A DNA stretch of 64,000 nt from Limnobacter olei (lineage in GTDB: Bacteria; Pseudomonadota; Gammaproteobacteria; Burkholderiales; Burkholderiaceae_B): NCBI RefSeq assembly GCF_029087225.1, contig NZ_JARFJD010000016.1, positions 1 to 64,000 of the forward strand. Direction: 5' to 3'. The position numbers and the translations under genes were made by a program. The notes beneath the pieces were generated by a model. The model was given only the letters and a program-made list of their open reading frames with translations. It made no database searches and was not told the DNA's origin. Below, one piece after another: positions 47,420 to 55,565 of the stretch (its first letter is position 1; each line of letters begins with the position of its first letter).

Positions 47420-48046
47420 TCAAACGGCACTTTCAAAATCGAAAGACTGTGTTTCAACATCAAAGAACACGCGGGTCAAACGACCCACAGTTTTGTAAAA
47501 ATCGGTATTGGCTGCTGCCTCAATGTCATCTGCCATTTGGTTATACCAACTGGCCAGATGTGCATGAAAAAAAGCGCGCTGCTCGGGGAAGGCCACAGGC
47601 GGATCGTCTGCCAGAATCAGGTAGCGCATCACTTCGCATAAAAATGCAATGTGGTCTTCGGTTTCCACCAAGGCCTCATCGCGAGTAAGGCCAAACTTGG
47701 CCAAGTCGTCGCGAAGCAAGACCAGAGGCTTTTCGTTCAGGAAACCAGCCATGTAGTACGAGCCGTAGAGCATCACTTCCGGACGACCAATGCCGATGAA
47801 GTTGTCTACAAACTCCTGATTGATCTGTTTGCTGTCAAACTGCGCAACCACACGCAACAATTCGGAAAACTCAAACCCCAAAGGTGTGGTGATGTCCAGG
47901 CTAGCCCGGTCAATTTCCCGAAATTTCGCCAAAAACTCATCGCTTACATTGCCGGAGTACAGATGGGACAGAAGGCCGTAGAAATCTGCACGGGCCCAGT
48001 CTTCACCAGCAATCAGGTTGTCGTCTTGTTGAGCCGGGGCGATCAT
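47420..48046 (-). CDS. TorD/DmsD-family chaperone for formate dehydrogenase
   Basis: 208 residues, all-helical TorD-like protein. The segment GIGRPEVMLYGSYYMAGF corresponds to the conserved region of these chaperones. By family it binds the Tat signal of the molybdoenzyme and helps cofactor insertion before export. It overlaps the polyferredoxin gene by 4 nt (ATGA). Confidence 0.9.
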   Translation of the reverse strand: MIAPAQQDDNLIAGEDWARADFYGLLSHLYSGNVSDEFLAKFREIDRASLDITTPLGFEFSELLRVVAQFDSKQINQEFVDNFIGIGRPEVMLYGSYYMAGFLNEKPLVLLRDDLAKFGLTRDEALVETEDHIAFLCEVMRYLILADDPPVAFPEQRAFFHAHLASWYNQMADDIEAAANTDFYKTVGRLTRVFFDVETQSFDFESAV

Positions 48047-50157
48047 TTCTTCACCTCAAAAATTGTCATTTCATCCTTGGCGCTGTACATGTCGGTTACA
48101 CGGCAATCTGCACACATTTTCAGGCGGTTTGCATTGCGCTCGAACATGCTGTGCTGGCTCAGCTTGGCAAACATGTTGTCGATCATGTGCTTGGTGCCAA
48201 AAGCTTTACCGCAACTAATGCAGTGGAAAGGTTGCGACTCATTCAACACACGCTTTTCACGCGCGGCGGGTCCAAGCAGCAATTGTGGAACAAGCTGCAT
48301 GGCGTTTTCGGGGCAGGTTTCCACGCACAAGCCACACTGCACGCAGTTGCGCTCAATAAAACGCAGCTGGGGCATTTCAGGATTGTCGATAAGCGCTGAA
48401 GCGGGGCAAGCACTGGTACAACTCATGCACAGGGTGCACTTGTCTTTGTTCACCAACACGGCACCGAACGGCGCGGCAGATGGCAAAGCAATGGGTTCTG
48501 AAAAACCGGACTTCGACTTGGCCTGGGCATGTTCAACCAAGTGATCAATCGCAAACTCCATTCGAGTTCGCTTGTTCGAAGACAATTCAAAACTGGCTGG
48601 AGTTACGCCACTGGCTTGCAACTCGCTGGGAGCAAACAACAGGTCAGTTTGACCGATGTGCAACACGCGAACCCGGTGTTGCAGGCCAATGGCCTCAAGC
48701 AAAGCATTCACCCAACCCACCTGCGCGGCCAAAGGTTCACCGTAATGGCTGGCCTCGACCGCAGACTGCATGACCGTAACCCGGTCGGCACCGAAAGCCA
48801 AGGCAGACAGCCAAAGATCTGGGCCCACACTGGCGCTATGGTTCAATTCAATGGGCAACAAGCTGAAATCTGAAACTGCCGATTTGCCAGAGGCAGGCTT
48901 CGCAGCTTTCTTGGCCGACTCTAACCAATTGTGCTCAAGATCTGGGCCGTGCAGCAGCACCTCGGCTTTCTTGCCGCCATTGCCCCGGAATGCCTTCAAT
49001 GCTGTTTTGATGGAGCGGCCCTGAACAGTGGCCGGGCTCAGCGCGAACTGAATGGCACCGGTCGGGCACACGGTGGTGCAAGCACCACAACCCAAACACA
49101 AGTGCGGATTAACTTCAATTTTCTCGCCTGCAGATTTGATTGCTTTGGTGCTACAGGCATCGATACAGTTGCTGCAACCCTCTTTGTTTGAACGACTGTG
49201 CGCACAAATATTTGACTTGTAATCAAAGAACTTTGGCTTCTCGAACTCGCCCACGGTTTGCACCGCATCAAGCATCGCTTCCAACAACAACTGGTCGCTG
49301 TCGCCGACATGCCAATAGCCCAGTGGTGCCTGGCGATCCGCAAACAGACCGGGCATGGTGCAGTCAATTACCATGTCGTACTGGCGTGTAGTGACTGCAT
49401 TCATGTCCGCGAAAGAAATGGCTTTGAAATCACCGCAAGCCTTGATACAGGCACCAGATTGATCGCAGCTGTTCAAGTCGATCGTCAGGGATTCCTTCGA
49501 AATGGACTGCGTCGGACATGCATCCACGCAGGCACCACATCGTGTGCACATTTCCATGTCAACCGGGTTGGTCTTGCGAGTGCTCAATGTGAACGCACCC
49601 AAATAACCCTCTGCAGCGTCTACATGCAATGCCTGCACGTTCAAATCGCGCTTGGCAGGCAAAACAACACCTGAAGGATCGGACACCAGCAAATCGACGG
49701 TCAGATTGTTGGCAAGAGTTTGCGCGTGGTGCAATTGCTTGTCGCTGTTCGCCACGATGGCAACCCGGCCTTGTGATTTGAACAACACGGCAGGAACGGG
49801 CTCAACCTGAAAGTCGGTCTCGTAAGCAGCCAGAGCGGCCACAGTCGCGGCGGCTTCGGTGGAGTTTTGAGCCGAAGGCTGACCCCGGAGCAAACCACGC
49901 AGGTTGAAAAACTCAACAGCTTGAGAACTTGTACTATCGACCAAAGATTCGAATACGGCTTGCTCTTGGGTGCAGCCGACGAAACAACGTGCGCCGCTGG
50001 TTTTGTTTTTTGCATCAAGCACGGTGGCAATACCGTCTCGGCAAGCACGTTGGGCGGACACAAAGCGAATACCTTCCACATTCACGTTTTGCAACGCTTT
50101 GTCGATTGTCTCGCCGCTTCCCTGGCAACCACACACAAACACATCCGAGTTGGTCAT
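48043..50157 (-). CDS. Polyferredoxin, HdrA-like 4Fe-4S protein
   Basis: 704 residues from ATG 50157; the frame opens at 50190 but that start lacks a ribosome site. The N-terminus (VFVCGCQGSGETID, CFVGCTQEQ) recalls the HdrA-type spacing. Cysteine clusters: CTRCGACVDACP, CDQSGACIKAC, CSNCIDAC, CLGCGACTTVCP, CTLCMSCTSACP, CVQCGLCVETCP and CISCG...CADC, so six or more Fe-S clusters. Conserved in Burkholderiales fdh clusters; probably an electron carrier or maturation factor in the cytoplasm. The exact role is unknown. Confidence 0.85.
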   Translation of the reverse strand: MTNSDVFVCGCQGSGETIDKALQNVNVEGIRFVSAQRACRDGIATVLDAKNKTSGARCFVGCTQEQAVFESLVDSTSSQAVEFFNLRGLLRGQPSAQNSTEAAATVAALAAYETDFQVEPVPAVLFKSQGRVAIVANSDKQLHHAQTLANNLTVDLLVSDPSGVVLPAKRDLNVQALHVDAAEGYLGAFTLSTRKTNPVDMEMCTRCGACVDACPTQSISKESLTIDLNSCDQSGACIKACGDFKAISFADMNAVTTRQYDMVIDCTMPGLFADRQAPLGYWHVGDSDQLLLEAMLDAVQTVGEFEKPKFFDYKSNICAHSRSNKEGCSNCIDACSTKAIKSAGEKIEVNPHLCLGCGACTTVCPTGAIQFALSPATVQGRSIKTALKAFRGNGGKKAEVLLHGPDLEHNWLESAKKAAKPASGKSAVSDFSLLPIELNHSASVGPDLWLSALAFGADRVTVMQSAVEASHYGEPLAAQVGWVNALLEAIGLQHRVRVLHIGQTDLLFAPSELQASGVTPASFELSSNKRTRMEFAIDHLVEHAQAKSKSGFSEPIALPSAAPFGAVLVNKDKCTLCMSCTSACPASALIDNPEMPQLRFIERNCVQCGLCVETCPENAMQLVPQLLLGPAAREKRVLNESQPFHCISCGKAFGTKHMIDNMFAKLSQHSMFERNANRLKMCADCRVTDMYSAKDEMTIFEVKK

Positions 50158-50288
50158 TGTATTGATACTTCTATTTTGGTTATTTGGCATTTATTTGCAA
50201 AACTTGTGCCAGAGTGAGGCAAAACATTTTTTTATTTAGAATCAGCAGTCTAGAAATGGACGCTTGCACACCGATAGGAAGGGTGGTG

Positions 50289-50329
50289 CATTTTGTCTGT
50301 ATCGAGCTGGACAAGCCGCAGACAAAATG
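50289..50329. promoter_or_regulatory. 11-bp inverted repeat upstream of the polyferredoxin gene
   Basis: CATTTTGTCTG (50289-50299) and CAGACAAAATG (50319-50329) are perfect inverted copies with a 19-nt spacer; their centres are 30 bp apart. It is 130 bp upstream of the polyferredoxin start and 14 bp after the DUF3306 stop. No T-run follows in the minus direction, so a terminator is unlikely. It may be an operator or an mRNA hairpin. Confidence 0.6.
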
Positions 50330-50342
50330 TACCAAATATTAG

Positions 50343-51014
50343 TTATTTTTCGCCAGGTGTTTCGAACGATCGTTTTTCTAGTTCTTTATTAAAATCAGAG
50401 TCTTGCAATCCATCAGGGATAACCCTAACAGTATCCCGATCATCCGGATTTTCAGCTGCTGTTTGTTCAATATCACCTGTTTTGTCTGACACGGCAGGAA
50501 CAGAATCATCAGAACTGGACAGCACAGACGCCACCCGCTCAAGTCCCTCCTCCATGTCGGCTTTTTTCAGTATTTCAAGGTCTGGCCGGCTGAGCAATTG
50601 CTTGGACAGGGTCATTTTCCCGATGTCTTCCTGACTCAGCGGCGTGAACTTGTTGTAATCATCGATATAAATATCCAGACCGTCCATCACGTTGAATTCC
50701 GGGCGGGAGAACAACGCCTTGAATGCTTTGTTCTTCAGTTCAGTTGAAACTTTATCCACCATGAAGGCCTTGATGTCCCCACCCTGCTTCACGGCCAGAA
50801 GATCAGCTTCAGTGGGCAATGGAAGTTCAGGCTGAGAAGGAGTTTGCGCCTTTGGCTGTGAATCAGCGAGTTCACTGACCGCGTTAGCCTGATTGGCATC
50901 GCTACCTTGGAGAGGGACACTGACCTGCAAGTCCGGGGCGTCTTCAGCTAGCTTTTCTCGCGCTCGAACTTCAAGTTTGCGCTTGGACCATCGGCTTAAA
51001 AAATTCTCGCTCAT
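50343..51014 (-). CDS. DUF3306 family protein
   Basis: 223 residues from ATG 51014 (GTG 51026 is an alternative). The start MSENFLSRWSKRKLEVR is the DUF3306 signature. The rest is acidic, disordered, Ser/Pro/Gln-rich. DUF3306 pairs with DUF3305 next to formate dehydrogenase genes in proteobacteria. Function unknown. Confidence 0.85.
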   Translation of the reverse strand: MSENFLSRWSKRKLEVRAREKLAEDAPDLQVSVPLQGSDANQANAVSELADSQPKAQTPSQPELPLPTEADLLAVKQGGDIKAFMVDKVSTELKNKAFKALFSRPEFNVMDGLDIYIDDYNKFTPLSQEDIGKMTLSKQLLSRPDLEILKKADMEEGLERVASVLSSSDDSVPAVSDKTGDIEQTAAENPDDRDTVRVIPDGLQDSDFNKELEKRSFETPGEK

Positions 51015-51018
51015 CGCT

Positions 51019-51486
51019 TTAACCACGCTCCTCAGGTTTTATGAAGGACTGAGGACGCCTACGCTGCTTGGGCTCGGGTTGATATTTGGCCTGAACCAGC
51101 TCGGCAAGCCAGCTGGCCACTGGTGCCGGCAGGGGCAAGGTTTGCACTTCTTCGTTGGAATCCATCCAGCGGGCAGCTTCGTCGTAACTGAAAGTGGCCT
51201 CGAATACGGAGGGCATTTGGGTTTTGTTGTCCTCCGGGTAGCGTACCCCAAAGAAAATGAAAGGCGTCTCCGTGTCCAAATTCAGGAAATAGCCTTGTAG
51301 CTGATCTTGATACACCTCGACATTGACTGTTTGAACCCTTTCATCCGCACCCTGTGGCATGAAAACATCCACTGGCCCCATCTCGAGCACTTGCCAGCGA
51401 AAGGGCTGCCAAGGGGAGTTTTGTACCACCTTCCCGATTTTGACGTTCAAAGCCAGTTCACCCAACACCAAAAATTTTGCGCTCAA
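51019..51486 (-). CDS. DUF3305 family protein
   Basis: About 155 residues from TTG 51486, which has AGAGGT 5 nt upstream; the frame runs back to GTG 51528. The core KVVQNSPWQPFRWQVLEMGP matches DUF3305. The C-terminal tail is basic (KQRRRPQSFIK). The next gene, DUF3306, begins 4 bp after its stop or overlaps it. Role unknown, likely formate dehydrogenase accessory. It is divergent from moaA. Confidence 0.85.
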   Translation of the reverse strand: MSAKFLVLGELALNVKIGKVVQNSPWQPFRWQVLEMGPVDVFMPQGADERVQTVNVEVYQDQLQGYFLNLDTETPFIFFGVRYPEDNKTQMPSVFEATFSYDEAARWMDSNEEVQTLPLPAPVASWLAELVQAKYQPEPKQRRRPQSFIKPEERG

Positions 51487-51606
51487 AAAACACCTCTGTG
51501 AGTTGCCGGTGCCCGCCAGTACGGGCACAATTCATGGTTATTAGATTAGAAGATACACCACAAGTATCACAATAGGAGTTTGCCCCATGGGGCGAGGGAT
51601 TGAACG

Positions 51607-52725
51607 ATGACAGACCGAGTTATTCAACTGGTCCAAGACAATTCGCGCGTAATTCCCTTGAATTTCAGCGCACCGCAAAACAGTGAAGTACCCGCAAAAG
51701 ATCATTTCAATCGCAGGCTTCACGACTTGCGTATTTCTGTCACGGATCGCTGCAACTTTCGTTGCGTGTACTGCATGCCCAAGTCGATTTTCGACAAAGA
51801 CTACCAGTTCTTGCCACACAAAGACTTGCTCAGCTTTGAAGAAATCGAGCAGGTTGCCCGAGAATTCGTGGCACTGGGAGTCGAGAAAATACGCCTTACC
51901 GGTGGCGAGCCACTGCTGCGAAAAAACATCGAAATCCTGATAGAACAACTTGCACGCTTGCGCACGCCTGGCGGAAAACCTGTGGAGATCACGCTGACGA
52001 CTAACGGCACCCTGTTGCGCAAAAAATCTAAAATTTTGAAAGAAGCCGGGTTGAACCGTGTCACGGTGAGCCTGGATGCAATCGACGATGCGGTTTTCAA
52101 GGCCATGAACGACGTAGACTTTTCAGTCAACGAAGTACTCGATGGAATTGAAGCAGCCCATGAGGCTGGCTTGGGGCCGATCAAAGTCAACATGGTTGTG
52201 AAAGGTGGCATGAATGACGACCAAGTGTTACCTATGGCCAAACACTTCAAAGGTACACCTCATATTTTGCGCTTCATTGAGTACATGGATGTGGGCAGCA
52301 GCAATGGCTGGAAAATGGACGAGGTAGTGCCATCGGCGCGCATCATCAACATGATTTCCCAACAGGTGTCGCAATTGCAAATGCTGAATGCCAATTACAC
52401 CGGTGAAGTGGCTGAACGCTGGAAATACAGCGATGGCACCGGTGAAATCGGCGTAATTTCGTCGGTAACCCAAGCCTTTTGCAAAGACTGTACACGCATA
52501 CGTTTGTCCACTGAGGGCAAGCTTTACACCTGCCTGTTTGCCAGCAAGGGGCACGATTTAAAGCCCTTGATTCGCTCGAACGCCTTGCCTGAAGCGATTG
52601 GCGAACAACTGAATCATGCGATCAGAAACCTGTGGTCTGTTCGAGCTGATCGATACAGTGAAATTCGAACTGAAAACACCACACAGCCCAAAGACAGAAT
52701 CGAAATGTCTTACATCGGCGGCTGA
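51607..52725 (+). CDS. moaA: GTP 3',8-cyclase MoaA
   Basis: 372 residues, radical SAM enzyme for the first step of molybdopterin synthesis. The N-terminal cluster is [13 protein letters not shown], the C-terminal cluster begins [10 protein letters not shown], and the protein ends in GG, required for activity. First gene of a plus-strand cluster that supplies cofactor to the divergent formate dehydrogenase. Confidence 0.96.
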   Translation: MTDRVIQLVQDNSRVIPLNFSAPQNSEVPAKDHFNRRLHDLRISVTDRCNFRCVYCMPKSIFDKDYQFLPHKDLLSFEEIEQVAREFVALGVEKIRLTGGEPLLRKNIEILIEQLARLRTPGGKPVEITLTTNGTLLRKKSKILKEAGLNRVTVSLDAIDDAVFKAMNDVDFSVNEVLDGIEAAHEAGLGPIKVNMVVKGGMNDDQVLPMAKHFKGTPHILRFIEYMDVGSSNGWKMDEVVPSARIINMISQQVSQLQMLNANYTGEVAERWKYSDGTGEIGVISSVTQAFCKDCTRIRLSTEGKLYTCLFASKGHDLKPLIRSNALPEAIGEQLNHAIRNLWSVRADRYSEIRTENTTQPKDRIEMSYIGG

Positions 52726-52733
52726 GGAATTCA

Positions 52734-53615
52734 TTGAAACAAGTTATGGCAGCACACATACAAACCACCCACGCGAGCATACCCAGCACCGTTGAAATAA
52801 CTGCCACCAATGAGCGCGGTGAACAGGTACCGGTTCAAATTTCGGGCGAACATCCGCTCACCCTGTATTTCGACAAGAAAGAACTGTTGACCATCATGAC
52901 CCTGGGTGCTCAACCTGAGGCCTTGGCGCTAGGCTGGCTGCGCAATCAAAGGCTGGTGTCCGACCCTTCAGAAATTGCAGCAATTCATGTGGACTGGGAA
53001 ACAGAGAGTGTTGCAGTCACTTCAACAGTGCTAAAAAACACAGGCCAAACCATTTGGGAAACCACCGAAAAAGCGCAGAAGTTGGAGAAGAAAACAACCA
53101 CATCGGGTTGCGGACAAGGAACCGTATTTGGCGACCTGATGGAAGACCTGGACAAAGTGCAACTGAGCAATGCTTACAATCTTTCGCAAGATGTGTTGTA
53201 CGGCGTGATGGACCATGTTCGTAAACACGAGTCAATTTACAAACAGGCCGGCGCGGTGCATGGTTGCGCGCTGTGTTCCAACAGTGGTGAAAACCGTGGT
53301 GAAATTTTGCTGTTTGTAGAAGACGTGGGGCGACACAATGCTGTGGACGCCATCGCGGGTCAAATGTGGTTACACGGCTTGACGGGTGAAGACAAAATTT
53401 TTTACACCACTGGCCGGCTGACTTCCGAGATGGTGATCAAGTGTGCCCAAATGGGTATACCGGTGCTGGTTTCTCGCTCGGGCCTCACACAAATGGGCTA
53501 CGAAATTGCCCAGAAACTGAACATCACCATGCTGGGTCGCTGCCAGGGCAAGCACTATTTGCTCTACACCGGCACACACCGATTCAACACTTTAATTGAC
53601 ACACAAATCGCATGA
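52734..53615 (+). CDS. fdhD: Formate dehydrogenase accessory sulfurtransferase FdhD
   Basis: About 293 residues. FdhD transfers sulfur from IscS to the molybdopterin of FdhA; the required CxxC is seen in HGCALCSNSG and the TTSGCGQGT motif is present. TTG at 52734 has GAGGA 5 nt upstream; ATG at 52746 is the next in frame but too far from that site. Nine bp after moaA and overlapping mobA by 4 nt. Confidence 0.93.
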   Translation: MKQVMAAHIQTTHASIPSTVEITATNERGEQVPVQISGEHPLTLYFDKKELLTIMTLGAQPEALALGWLRNQRLVSDPSEIAAIHVDWETESVAVTSTVLKNTGQTIWETTEKAQKLEKKTTTSGCGQGTVFGDLMEDLDKVQLSNAYNLSQDVLYGVMDHVRKHESIYKQAGAVHGCALCSNSGENRGEILLFVEDVGRHNAVDAIAGQMWLHGLTGEDKIFYTTGRLTSEMVIKCAQMGIPVLVSRSGLTQMGYEIAQKLNITMLGRCQGKHYLLYTGTHRFNTLIDTQIA

Positions 53616-54205
53616 GCATTTCACTGGATGACATCACTGGCGTAATTCTCGCTGGTGGTATGGGTCGCCGCATGGGCGGCGTTGACAAAGGTCTGCGCAA
53701 TTTCAAGAATGCACCATTGGCGTTGCACGCAATGATGCGACTCAATGGGCAAGTGGGCGACATATGCATCAATGCCAACCGAAATATCGGCGTGTACGAA
53801 GGATTTGGTGTTGAAGTGGTGTGCGACATTCAACCCGACTACGCAGGCCCTTTGGCTGGCATGCAAGCGGCGCTTGCCCACACCAACCTGCCTTACCTGG
53901 TGACTGTGCCTTGCGATGTACCCATGTTCCCCTTGAATCTGGTTGAAAAACTGAGTGCACCATTTGAGAAAAACGTGGGATTGATGCTAACAGTGGCTTC
54001 AACAAAAGGCCGCCATCACCCCGTGTTTTGCATGATGCGCACTGAACTGTTGCCCAACATGGAGGAATTTTTGCGCAAAGGTGGTCGAAAAATTGATGCC
54101 TGGTACGCCAACATTCCACATGAAGCGGTTGAGTTTGACGACGAAGCAGCCTTTCACAACGTCAATACCCTCGAAGAACTCAAAGAACTCGAACAAAAAT
54201 CCTGA
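53612..54205 (+). CDS. mobA: Molybdenum cofactor guanylyltransferase
   Basis: 197 residues. Adds GMP to molybdopterin to form MGD, the cofactor form used by formate dehydrogenase. The GTP-binding loop ILAGGMGRRMGGVDKGL is intact. It overlaps fdhD by 4 nt and precedes moeA. Confidence 0.95.
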   Translation: MSISLDDITGVILAGGMGRRMGGVDKGLRNFKNAPLALHAMMRLNGQVGDICINANRNIGVYEGFGVEVVCDIQPDYAGPLAGMQAALAHTNLPYLVTVPCDVPMFPLNLVEKLSAPFEKNVGLMLTVASTKGRHHPVFCMMRTELLPNMEEFLRKGGRKIDAWYANIPHEAVEFDDEAAFHNVNTLEELKELEQKS

Positions 54206-54220
54206 GTAGCAAGGCAAAGT

Positions 54221-55465
54221 ATGGAAACTGATTTTCAAACTGTTGAAGAAGCGCGAATCAAAATACTGTCGCTTCTCAAGCCGATTACAGGCACCCGAAC
54301 CGTGGCCATTCGCGACGCACTGGACCAGGTGTTGGCTGCCGATTTGTTGTCCCCCATTAATGTGCCCGCGCATGACAATTCTGCGATGGATGGCTACGCC
54401 TTCAACAGCAACTGCATACAAAACGCCGACATCACCCAACTGAAAATGATTGGTACCGCCTACGCGGGCAAGGCATTCAACGGCAGTTGTGCCCATGGTG
54501 AATGCGTGCGCATTATGACTGGTGCAGTGATGCCCCAAAACTGCGACACCGTGCTGGTACAGGAAAATGCCACTGTCAGTGGTGACCACATCAGCTTTCC
54601 ACCAGGTGCAGTCAAAGCGGGCGACAACCGCAGGCTTGCTGGTGAAGACCTAACGATTGGCAAACCTGCCCTGCCCGCAGGCAAAGTGCTTCGGCCTGCC
54701 GACCTGGGTTTGCTGGCCTCGCTCGGCATTGCCGAAATTTCGGTGCGTAGAAAATTGCGGGTTGCTTTTTTCTCCACTGGCGACGAATTGCGATCCCTTG
54801 GCCAGCCACTGGATGAAGGCTGCGTGTATGACAGCAACCGCTACACACTGTATGGCATGCTGACCCGACTGCGATTCATTGAATTGCTGGATATGGGTGT
54901 GGTACACGACTCCCCGGAAGCCCTTGAACAAGCCATGTTGCAGGCCATGGAACAAGCCGATGTAATCGTGACTTCGGGCGGTGTTTCTGTGGGTGAAGCG
55001 GACTACACCAAACATGTCATGGAAAAACTGGGCAGCGTGAATTTCTGGAAAATTGCCATGCGCCCAGGTCGCCCAATGGCTTTTGGCGAGGTTCACAACA
55101 AAGCCAATGGCGACTCCGCCTATTTGTTCGGCTTGCCGGGCAACCCGGTCGCAGTCATGGTGACCTTTTATGCATTCGTGCGCGACGCATTGTTCAAACT
55201 TGCCAATGCCAACCCCTTGCCAGTTCCCATGCTGAACGCGAAGCTGGTCCAAAACGTTCGCAAGCGCCCAGGACGGACTGAGTATCAACGCGCTCGTCTG
55301 GTCATGGAAGATGGAGTTCTGGTTGCCCACCTGACGTGTTCACAAGGATCAGGAATTTTGCGCAGTATGTCAGAGTCAGATGGTTTGCTGGTACTTGAAC
55401 ACGAACAAGGCGACCTGAAAGCTGGTGATACTGTGCTGGCACTGCCCTTTGAAGGCTTGATCTGA
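54221..55465 (+). CDS. moeA: Molybdopterin molybdenumtransferase
   Basis: 414 residues. Inserts molybdate into adenylated molybdopterin. Motifs: PAHDNSAMDGYAF, TSGGVSVGEADY and LFGLPGNPVAVMVTF. Last gene of the cofactor cluster; about 100 bp separate it from the type I secretion genes. Confidence 0.95.
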   Translation: METDFQTVEEARIKILSLLKPITGTRTVAIRDALDQVLAADLLSPINVPAHDNSAMDGYAFNSNCIQNADITQLKMIGTAYAGKAFNGSCAHGECVRIMTGAVMPQNCDTVLVQENATVSGDHISFPPGAVKAGDNRRLAGEDLTIGKPALPAGKVLRPADLGLLASLGIAEISVRRKLRVAFFSTGDELRSLGQPLDEGCVYDSNRYTLYGMLTRLRFIELLDMGVVHDSPEALEQAMLQAMEQADVIVTSGGVSVGEADYTKHVMEKLGSVNFWKIAMRPGRPMAFGEVHNKANGDSAYLFGLPGNPVAVMVTFYAFVRDALFKLANANPLPVPMLNAKLVQNVRKRPGRTEYQRARLVMEDGVLVAHLTCSQGSGILRSMSESDGLLVLEHEQGDLKAGDTVLALPFEGLI

Positions 55466-55513
55466 CGAGAAACACACACCCCACCCAGGGGAGTGAACCA
55501 AGTGAGTGATTTT

Positions 55514-55563
55514 CAGGGCGAAATTCAAACGCTACCATGGGCGCACTTGAATTTCGGCCCCTG
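55514..55563 (+). promoter_or_regulatory. Strong hairpin abutting the start of the secretion ABC gene
   Basis: A perfect 10-bp inverted repeat, CGAAATTCAA (55519-55528) and TTGAATTTCG (55547-55556), has an 18-nt loop and is extended by CAGGG (55514-55518) with CCCTG (55559-55563) across a 2-nt bulge. The 3' arm ends 2 nt before the ATG at 55566, and no Shine-Dalgarno sequence is visible. It may control translation or be an operator. Confidence 0.65.
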
Positions 55564-55565
55564 AC

